Source: Proteles cristata cristata (Eukaryota > Chordata > Mammalia > Carnivora > Hyaenidae). From it: DNA of 64,000 bases. The DNA lies in contig JAESUZ010002552.1 in the NCBI GenBank assembly GCA_017311185.1, positions 248,001 to 312,000 on the forward strand, in the 5' to 3' direction. Made by a program: the position numbers and the translations under genes. This document shows positions 56,060 to 64,000 of this stretch, in pieces. The first letter of the stretch is position 1. The number at the start of each line of letters is the position of its first letter. A model generated the notes under the pieces. The model did not search any database, had not been told where the DNA came from, and saw only the letters and a list, made by a program, of their open reading frames with translations.

Positions 56060-56300
56060 CTGTTAGGACATGCAGTTAGTTAATCAGCTTCCAGCTAATG
56101 TGAGCTAACCACCAGCAGATGAATAGGATATGCCGAGGAAGCACCTTCCGCTCGCCCACTAATTGCTTGTTTATGTAACTGATGATCATGGTACTCATTA
56201 GGGGTTGTTAGCACATCAAGGCAGTGCCTGCTGCTATTGGGGAAGGCTTGAGTTTGTGGACCTTAATTGGTTTTTAGGAGTTGGGCAACAGCACACAGCT
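56060..56300. promoter_or_regulatory. Candidate conserved intronic enhancer
   Basis: Non-repetitive, with a cluster of developmental-factor-like words: gttagttaatcagc, ccagctaatgtgagc, cccactaattgcttgtttat (homeodomain TAATTG next to forkhead TGTTTAT), actgatgatcatgg and actcattagggg. Motif density is suggestive only; no chromatin or alignment evidence is available to me. Confidence 0.3.
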
Positions 56301-56334
56301 ATTACTTCAGGGGTGCTCTACCTCACAGGGCCAC

Positions 56335-56525
56335 CAGGTACTGACAGCTTGCTATGTGCTGTCAGATAATTTTGCTTCATTTAATTCCTAGCAAGCCTGC
56401 TAGGAAGGTATTATTATCCCTGTCTTAGAAATGCGGGAACCCTGGCTCAGAGAGGCTAAGTGATTTACATAAGGTCACACAGCTTACCAGTGGTGGCACA
56501 GGAATTCCAACTCCACAGCCTCAAC
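56335..56525 (-). repeat. MIR SINE (reverse)
   Basis: cttgctatgtgctgtcagat, aggtattattatccctgtct, ggctcagagaggctaagtga and aaggtcacacagcttaccag. Well preserved. Confidence 0.9.
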
Positions 56526-56663
56526 CACACAGTTGAACTGTGGCCTTCTTCCAAAATCTGCCTTCATATGCACTCTCTTCATTAATTCAAGACTTGTCTG
56601 TGTTTGAAATTCTATGGAGTGATATGCTAAGAAAAGGTGAGAAGGCCTGAGCTCTACTGCCTC

Positions 56664-56894
56664 CTCTTTTCTTTTTTTTTTTTTTAATATTTTTTATTTA
56701 TTTCTAGGGGAGAGAGAGAGAGACCGTGTGAGCAGGGGAGGGTCAGAGAGAGAGGGAGTCACAGACCGAAACAGGCTCCAGGCTCTGAGCTGGCAGTCAG
56801 CACAGAGCCCGACGCGGGGCTCGAACCCACGAATCGCGAGATCATGCCCTAAGCGAAAGTCGGACGCTTAACCGACTAAGCCACCCAGGCGCCC
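56664..56894 (-). repeat. CAN-SINE (younger subgroup)
   Basis: T-run, tttctaggggagagagagag, then gaaagtcggacgcttaaccg with actaagccacccaggcgcc. Duplication ctctactgcctc (56652-56663) and ctctaccgcctc (56895-56906). Sense relative to GRIK4. Confidence 0.96.
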
Positions 56895-56909
56895 CTCTAC
56901 CGCCTCTCT

Positions 56910-57620
56910 TCTGAGGAATCTGGGTTTCCTGATGATGACAGAGAGACTTTTTCATCTGATGCTTGCAACTCCTGAATATTTCTTGATTTCCCCACTGTAT
57001 GGCTGATTACAAAAGGAAACTCATTCCACCTTTCAGGTATGTGCAAGCTCCTGCCTGTCTGCTACCTTGGACAGTTCCTTGGCTCCTGAGGTGTCTTCCG
57101 AGCCAGCCCTCCACATTCTGAGCTCTTGGTCTCTAGAGGCAGGCACAGAGCCGTCCCCTCTTGGCAAGGATAAAAGAAGGTTTGGAGGAAGAAGCATGTC
57201 TCATCTTGCTCCCATGACTGATGTATCTACCTACTGTTCTACCTGTCGTCTTGTCTGCTTACCTGCCTGCCCTCCCTACCCACCCGTCCCACCTACTTAC
57301 CTATCTAACCCACACTCTAATCAGCAGAGAACCTCTGCTTACATATACCAAACTAGACTGATGTTCTCTGGCAAACGGTGCTACTGATTACCCCAAGTTT
57401 GAGCCTCTTAAACAACTGTGTTTCCTTCAAGTTTTCAGCAGAGGACATTCTGGCTTAGAGATGTTTGATACCTTTCCCAAGGTCAGCGAGCAAAGAGGGA
57501 CAAAAAGACGTACTTGCTCTTTAGGTCCTAGGACACTGGGCACTGTGGTGGAGGCTGGAGGAGGTGGGGGAGCACTGGTCAGCTTTAAATCAACCTCAGA
57601 TCCATTATCAATAAAGACAG
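56910..57620. other. Unique intronic sequence
   Basis: Contains a degenerate (CTAC)-like pyrimidine tetranucleotide tract at about 57225-57310. No gene. Confidence 0.45.
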
Positions 57621-57624
57621 CGAC

Positions 57625-57760
57625 ACCTAAGTAGCACTTTCTCCTTTACAAAGCAATATTACAAGAAAAATAATATTTAACCCATATAATAATTCTGTGG
57701 GCTGTGTATGATGGTATCCACCTCACCCAGGAAGAGGTTAAAAACTACACCCAGATCCTG
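57625..57760 (-). repeat. Possible MIR fragment (reverse)
   Basis: cctttacaaagcaatattac and ggtatccacctcacccagg. Weak. Confidence 0.4.
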
Positions 57761-57764
57761 AGTT

Positions 57765-58135
57765 CATTAATAGCACCACTGGGATTCCAGTGCTGGTGCT
57801 GGATAGCAAGCCCTGAGGGCTTCATTCATGCCTAGCACTCAGTGGCAGGTATTATTGTCACCAGCTGAAGTAGCAAAAGAGGCTCCCATTACCCTCAAAT
57901 CCCTCCCAGGTCACCTCACTGACATCATCAGTGGGGACAGGACTTGACATCCCATACTCCAAACCCAGCTCCATCTCCTTCTCAGCCTTTGTTTGTCCTG
58001 ACCCCTAAGTAAGCAAAAGCACCAATTTCCAGAAAGTTCTTTCACAATTTTGCCCACCTGTCTGACATCACAAGAATCCCTTTGACCTACAGGACAGAGG
58101 TTGTCCGATCTCATTTTTCAAGGTCAATAATGCTC
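57765..58135. other. Unassigned intronic sequence
   Basis: Nothing recognised. Confidence 0.35.
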
Positions 58136-58139
58136 TAGT

Positions 58140-58500
58140 TGATTCTAATTTAAGACATTCATACCCTCTAACCCCAATCTTTCACTTCAAAGAATTACTT
58201 TCCAGAAAAGCTACTGCAAATGTACAAAGACTCAAGCACAAAGATGGAAACAACCCACATGTCCATCAAAAGGGGCACCATTACTTAAACAATAGAGTAT
58301 TCATATAAAGAAAGAGCGTGCAACCTTTAAAGAGAAGTGGATGCATTTACATAAACTGACATTCAAAGCTGTTCACAATATGGTGGGAAAGACCAATTGC
58401 AATACAATATGTAGAGCATGATGGTTCCCCATTTGTTTCCGAAAGAAGAAAAGTATATAGATTTTGCATGAATAGAAAAAAATCCAGAGGAATGTTCCTC
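58140..58500 (+). repeat. HAL1/L1ME-type old LINE 3' end
   Basis: aagactcaagcacaaagatg, acaacccacatgtccatcaa, aacaatagagtattcatata and catttacataaactgacatt follow the decayed LINE 3' pattern. Confidence 0.65.
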
Positions 58501-58504
58501 CATG

Positions 58505-59860
58505 GTGGTTAAGCTGGCAGGTGGGAGAAGGGAAAGCACAGGGGCTGGGAGTAAACTTTCCAGAAGATTCCCAGTGGGCTCTGGCAGGAATTGCTCCTGT
58601 TTCCACTGTTTGCCCTCCAGCTGGGACCAAGATGAAAGCTCGAGGCTTCTCCCCCAAGAGTCATATTTGGACATCAGTAAAGATGCTTCGGGCAAGGTCC
58701 TTCCTATTTACACCCCTACCCAACTCCCTCAGCCCCCAAGGCCCATCCGATTTGGGATAAAATCAAATCATAAAAGTGAAACACAAATTTATTTACCACC
58801 ATGGTAGGATTGGGCCATTTATTTCTATCAATTTGCTAGCCCAGAAATTGCCTTTTAAATGGATAATGATGATTGTGAGGGTCGAGTTATTACCTTGAAA
58901 CCTCACATTTTGATCTACCAATGCTGTTCTCTTATATAAATAACAGTTATTACTGCAAAGTGATTTTTTCCCCTTGCACTTCCAACGTGTTCCTGCAGGA
59001 GACGGCAAGAAAATGGATTCCATTAATATTCCACTTAGAACGGTTGCTTTTTCCAGCACTACCTTCCACATGCATCTCCTCATGAGTCTTTAATTTTACA
59101 AACTCCTTTCCTTCCACTCTGTACTGCCCCACTCCCTCTGCCTGTCTCCCTTCCTGCTTCCTCTTCATCTCCTCCACCCTGGGGAACACTTCATCCCCTG
59201 GGTGGTCAGTCAGTAGCTGGTATAATGCCGCCACCTGTTTTCCCAGAGCTCTGGCACAGAGTAAATGGTGGCTGACGTTATTGCTGTCACTGCTTGCAGC
59301 CCTTTCCCCCCACCAGCCAGAGAACAAGCCTTTCAAGCATTTTTTCACTACCCATTCAGTACTAATTAAAACCCCAAGGCAAAATGCATAAACGACCAAA
59401 AGTCAAGCTGAGTCATATGAGCTGGGGACAGTGGTGTCCTGGGTTCTGTGATGCCCCATGTCCAGGCCTAGGGGAAAGGAGGAGGCTTAAGCCCCCACAC
59501 AGCTTCCTAAACATTCCCAAGTCCACTCAGAGTCTGATGGAGCCTGGCTTTAACAGACACCCACCCACCATCTTCCTGAATGCTCCCTCCAGCCCCACTC
59601 CCTCTGGAAATAGGTGGTTGTTACTAGGAAGTATTTATGAAAGGTTCTGTCACTGTGAAGTGTTTTACAGCCATTGCATGGAGAGACCAGGAGGCTGGGG
59701 GAACTGTTTGTACTCCTGATGTTGCTGTTGCGAAGAGTCCTTCCACAGAGCATCTGAAGGACCAAACCGGTCACTCCCTGAAGCGACCTGCGATCCCGGC
59801 TTCCCTCCACACAGTGTCATGCCATTTGTTATGGGGAAGAGGCCAGTTCACACCCTGAAG
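58505..59860. other. Unique sequence with a candidate conserved core
   Basis: 58790-59080 is AT-rich and non-repetitive (gggccatttatttctatcaa, ccttttaaatggataatgat, ccattaatattccacttaga), a candidate conserved element. The rest is unremarkable. Confidence 0.45.
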
Positions 59861-59864
59861 CTCT

Positions 59865-60005
59865 TTCATCCACAGTAAATCATTTTGTCCTTATCATAAT
59901 CTTTAAAGGTAGTCAAGGCAGATAAGATTGCTCCCCTTTTATAAATCGGACAATTGAGGCTCAAGGAGATTAGCTAACTTGTTCAAGGTCGAAAGCTAGT
60001 AGGTC
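59865..60005 (-). repeat. MIR SINE (reverse)
   Basis: ccccttttataaatcggaca, ttgaggctcaaggagattag and cttgttcaaggtcgaaagct. Confidence 0.75.
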
Positions 60006-60009
60006 AAAA

Positions 60010-60620
60010 AATATAAATAAGAAAAAAAAAACATTTACGAGACCTCATCTGTGTTACACCTTGTGTTGCCTCCTTAACACATCATCTATGCAATACTCCA
60101 TAGCCAGTAACTGGCAGGGTAAGGAGCCCAGGCCGCCCTGATGCTAACTCCAAGATTCGATAATACCCAACCTATCCTTAGTTCCTGGATGACATCCCCA
60201 TCTCCAGATTCCCAGATCAGGCATGTTCCTCTACATCTCCACTGCTGCACCTGCTTGGGGCCATTGTGTGTTTCCAGGTCTTGTTCTCTCAGCCTGATCA
60301 CTCACTCAGGGCAGGCAGGGACCCATCTTACTCCTCCTCTCTCAAGCCCCAGCATCTACCACAAGCTTAGTGGGGCTCAATAGGCTCTGGTTGTATGCAT
60401 GCATGCATGAAGGAATGAAGAGCAAGGCAGCAATTGTGATGTGTATATATGCGTGAGCATGTGCATACATGGGCACGTGAGTGTATATGGATATCCAGGA
60501 GAACAAGAGGCATTTTACATCTGACCTGAAAGGGTCCTGTCCTGTCTGGGGCACTCACTCACAGGAACGGAAAACCTGCAGAGAAGGGAAATTTGCATGC
60601 CTGTGATCTGAGGAAAGGCA
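60010..60620. other. Unique intronic sequence
   Basis: Contains a short (CATG)n-like patch at about 60395-60409. No gene. Confidence 0.4.
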
Positions 60621-60624
60621 GGAT

Positions 60625-60815
60625 CACACAATGGTGAAAAGTACACTACCTAGTCTACCACCTTTCAGCTGTAAAAGCTGGGGCCAGCTCCTTAACCCCT
60701 CCGGTCTCCCGATTCCTCAACTGTAAAATGAGGGTTGCTGCGAACAGGAAACGAGTTAATGTCTGCTGATGCTCGGAATGACACCTGGTATCTGGGAAAT
60801 GCTCAATACTGGCAA
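60625..60815 (+). repeat. MIR SINE
   Basis: ctccttaacccctccggtct, gattcctcaactgtaaaatg and gggaaatgctcaatactggc. Confidence 0.75.
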
Positions 60816-60819
60816 TTAT

Positions 60820-63235
60820 ACTGAGGAGGAGGAGGAGGAGGGGGAGAAGGCAGGAAGGCTCTAGGGCATTTCCTAGCAATCTGCCTCAGGGCGTATGCTT
60901 GAGCACATACCTGACACACAGCCTGCAGCTCTCTAAGGCCCTGTCTCCCTCCAACAGCTAGATCCCCAGCCCAGCTGGAAGACCCAGAAATATGGTGAGG
61001 GTGGGGAGGGTCAGGCACCTCAGTGCAGTCTCTGCCTTTGGGTTCACATAAAACCAAAGGAAGATGCTGTCTTCCTGGTAAGGTGAGGGTGCACAGGAGA
61101 TGGCCCATCATCAGAGCATTTTGCAAAGCGCCTGGCCAGGAGAAGGCTGAGGGAGGCCACTGCACTTGCTAGATGCACTAACTGAGGCACTCATAGGGAA
61201 CAGGGCCTCATAAGGAGGGGAAAAGTCCCTCCACTCCATGGCAACACAAGGGCAGAGACCAACCTGGGGAAGCCAGGATCTCAGGGAGATACCTGAGATA
61301 GCTACCTAGGTCACACAGGTCACTTCCCTGGCAGTAACCCCCACCCCTGCCTGCTGGGGCTCCCTATGAGTGGGATGCCAGGCAGGTCACGATGCTCAGA
61401 GCCCCGGCTGAGAAAGGGCCAAGGGGAAGCTGTGGAGGATGTGGGGTCGGCAGGTTCCTGAGGGGATGCCCCAGCCCTCACCCTCACTCTAACTGGAGTC
61501 TCTGCCCTTCACGTGGAGGCGGGGAGTCTGGGCCCGAGAACCACAACCCCTGTGAGATACCAGCTGTAATTGTCCTCAGTCCCCTTGATCTTCAGATCAA
61601 AAGCAGCTGCATGGGCAGCATGTGACTGTCCCAGTGGCCTAACTACAATCCACTGCCATGCGCAGGTATAACAGATTGTAGATTCCAGAGTCCTGCCAGG
61701 CTCAGGCATTTTATTAAAATTCCCGGAGGCTAGAGTGGGCTCGGAAAGGAGGGGTGGCAAGAGAGAGCCTGCTAGACCTATGCGATGCCAGACATCTGGT
61801 TGGATCTGCCCAGGCTCAACCATTGCCCATGTCAGTCCAGATCCCAAGCTGTTCAATGTCATGCAAACAAGCCATCTACATTTCCCACATACAGACTCTG
61901 GCCGCCAGATGGGCTGTCCTGGTGGACAAGGTTGGAGCACATGTAAGGTCTGCTGGCTGGAGCATGGTCCTCTGACACGGGGAATGGGTTTGGTGAGCGT
62001 AGGATCCTGTTAGCATGATTCTGTTTACAGCCACAAAAGTCACCTTTAGCCGAGGCCTGCCCTTTAACTATTAGACAGGCAGGGACTGAGCCAGGTTTGT
62101 GTAAATTCACCCCAAATATGAAACAACAACTGTGTTATGTATAACAAATGCTGAGCATGGCCACCTGAGGACAGAAAGCCTATCTATCCACAAAGCAGTG
62201 AGCAATTCTAGCTCCAAAGGATATATAGGAGATAGCTCAACATTTTGCCTCCGAGAAAAACAGAATGAGAGAGAAAGGCCCAGAAGGAAGAGAGAAGGAT
62301 TTCTCCTCTACAGGCCTCAGTTTTCTCATTTGAGACAGCAACCCATTTGCTCCTACAGTAATTCTACGAGGTGGGTGCTCCACACCATCTCCATACAGAT
62401 GAGGACTCCCGATCTAGCTCTCCATCACCATGCCATCCTGTTCGAGTGCCCCTGGCCATCGAGGGTGCGTGGCTGCAGGGTGGGGGGACAGGGTAGATTT
62501 ACAGCCTCAGTAACCACACTGGGCAGTGGAGGTTTGCGGGACGGGTGTGGATCAAGGGCGACCGCGCTCCTTTGAAACTGCCAGGCTGCTCTGAAGACGG
62601 CATCCACACCTGCTGTTAAAGTTTCTCAGCTCCAACTTTTTGGCTCTGATCTCTCAGCGAACAAAAGGCTACTGTGCTCTCTTCTATTTGGACAAGTCAG
62701 AGCCGGCTCCCCACTGGCTGTGTCTCCAATAGCAGACCCCCGCTCCACACATGCCTTGTCATCAGGCGCCAGACCCTCCTGTCTCATTGAGATGAGAAAG
62801 GACCACTGCTGAGCTTTGGAAGGAAGACATGAACAAGATGTGGGAAGAACCGGCTCTCTTAGCTTTGCCAAAGCGGGTGGGGAAAGAGATCAGAAATCCC
62901 GGCCGATGGCTCACCGATCCAAGGGGCATCCCTTCAACAGCTGCCTGTTACTGCCCACAAGCGTGGTACCTTCTGCCCTCCAGGTCCTGCTTGACCAGCA
63001 TGGAAAACACCAGCTGGACCCCTTGCTGCAGGTCACAGGCTGGGGTGGGGTGTGGGGCAGAGGGTGATGGACTCTGGTAGAAGAACATGGCATGTAGCTC
63101 ATCTTCTGGGCAGAATGCCCGTGTCATGGTGTTTGGTAGGATGCCCTTGCTGATGGGTACCAAGGTGGTTCAACGGCTTTGCTGACCCATCCCTCTGCCC
63201 CACCACCCCTTATATATCACACAATGTGCCCTTGA
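60820..63235. other. Unique intronic sequence
   Basis: About 2.4 kb with no named repeat beyond a short GGA run at 60822-60848 and a MIR-like piece at 62307-62330. No gene, and no signal-peptide exon for GRIK4. Confidence 0.45.
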
Positions 63236-63244
63236 GACTGGGGT

Positions 63245-63620
63245 CTTTATTGTCTCCATCTCACCTTGCATTCTCACCTCAACATACCCCACCGGGCTTC
63301 GTCTCCTCCACTCTGAGACAGCCCTGACTAAAGTCACCAATCACCTACATCGCTCTGAAGCCCTTAGTCTCTCAGAAGCACCCACCAGTGAAATACCTTC
63401 TTCCTGAAGCTTCCCTGATAGCTCACTCATCTGTTTCTTCCTAGCTGTGGTTTTGCTTTCCTGCCTCAACAGCTGTTCCCTATCAACCTCTCCTTCATCC
63501 AAGACTTCCAAATATTGGGGTGCCCCCTAGATTTAGCCCTGGGTTATCTTTCCTGTCTACACTCCCTCAGGTGACCTCACTATTCCCATGGCTTCAAATT
63601 CCACTTACAGATTCATGATT
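63245..63620 (+). repeat. L2 ORF2 fragment
   Basis: gactaaagtcaccaatcacc, attggggtgccccctagatt with tagccctgggttatctttcc and tcccatggcttcaaattcca follow the L2 reverse-transcriptase coding order. Broken by substitutions. Confidence 0.8.
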
Positions 63621-63634
63621 TAAAATATTGTTCT

Positions 63635-63748
63635 GGGGCACCTGGGTGGCTCAGTCAGTTAACTTTCCAACTCTTGGTTTTGGCTCAGGTCATGGTCTCA
63701 TGGTTCATGAGTTCGAGCCCCTCATCAAAATAAATGAATAAACATTAA
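63635..63748 (+). repeat. CAN-SINE with internal deletion
   Basis: Head ggggcacctgggtggctcag through gagttcgagcccc joins directly to tcaaaataaatgaataaaca; the whole CT-rich body is missing. Duplication aaaatattgttct before and aaaatatattgtcct after. Confidence 0.93.
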
Positions 63749-64000
63749 AAATATATTGTCCTACCTGTTTGTTATAAAATAAAAGATAAATACAGAAACC
63801 ACACAAAAGAAGTAAATAGCTTGGTGAGTCATTATAAGGTGGACACCCTCATAATAACTACACAGGTTACGATCTGGAACTCTGTTGGCCGTCCAGAAGG
63901 CCTGCAGGGCTCCAACCCAACCAGAGCCCCATCTTCTCCTCTAAACATCAAAGCCACTTTCCTGACTTTTATAGCAATTTCTAGGGCTCTTTTTCTCATT

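Larger units (their letters stand above)
11514..64000 (-). other. GRIK4: GRIK4 intron, at least 52,487 bp, upstream of exon 11349-11513
   Basis: Ends with TGCCCACAG before 11513. It splits an Ala codon after its first base (phase 1), so the preceding exon should end in a codon-starting G followed by GT. I scanned for the signal-peptide exon expected in this gene and did not find it, so the intron probably continues past 64000. Large first coding introns are normal for this gene family. Confidence 0.85.

Noticed and set aside
2352..63748. tRNA genes suggested by A- and B-box-like motifs
   Set aside because: All such motifs found are heads of CAN-SINEs followed by CT-rich bodies and A tails, not folded tRNA genes.
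1..64000. A novel multi-gene system
   Set aside because: Apart from two exons of a known receptor gene, everything recognisable is intron, transposon debris or simple repeat.

Overview
This window is nuclear DNA from a carnivore, most likely a cat-family species. It lies inside one large gene, GRIK4, which encodes the kainate-type glutamate receptor subunit GluK4 (KA1) and is read on the minus strand. The carnivore call rests on about 26 copies of the tRNA-derived CAN-SINE. The felid lean comes from the recurring SINE body reading CTGTGCTGAC(A/T)G followed by CAGAGCCTGGAGCCTG, and from a young carnivore-type L1 3' end.

Only two stretches look protein-coding: 11349-11513 and 346-443. Both are minus strand, both are bounded by GT-AG splice sites, and their phases fit exactly: the first ends with the A of a codon whose TG opens the second. 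Their 54 and 32 whole codons match the start of the GluK4 amino-terminal (clamshell) domain, just after the signal peptide. Everything else is intron: the 3' flank of exon 346-443, a 10.9-kb intron (444-11348), and at least 52.5 kb of a very large upstream intron (11514 to the window end). I did not find the signal-peptide exon, a promoter or a CpG island.

The introns are a layered record of mammalian transposons. The oldest layer is MIR and L2 fragments throughout, HAL1/L1ME remnants at 4.0-4.6 and 58.1-58.5 kb, and hAT-family DNA elements (MER20 at 27.6 kb, MER5-like at 28.6 kb, others at 23.5 and 42.8 kb). A middle layer holds MaLR/ERVL LTRs at 14.4, 15.4, 17.6, 32.9 and 35.7 kb, and L1M pieces at 12.4, 18.7-20.1, 29.1-30.0, 34.3, 36.2-38.9 and 47.6-48.8 kb. 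The youngest layer is the CAN-SINEs, many with target-site duplications still visible and many nested in older repeats, plus one short L1 at 39.6-40.0 kb with a perfect 17-bp duplication. Microsatellites, including (CA)n, (GT)n, (GAAA)n, (ATGT)n, (TAC)n and (ATTC)n, are common.

Between repeats lie unique intronic stretches. A few AT-rich, homeodomain-motif-rich ones (about 25.1, 27.2, 31.5, 47.5, 56.1-56.3 and 58.8-59.1 kb) look like candidate conserved regulatory elements, but that can only be tested by alignment. I see no undescribed gene system. The most notable signals are the GRIK4 exons, a possible L1 3' transduction, a recently active SINE subgroup, inverted repeat pairs and the candidate enhancers.
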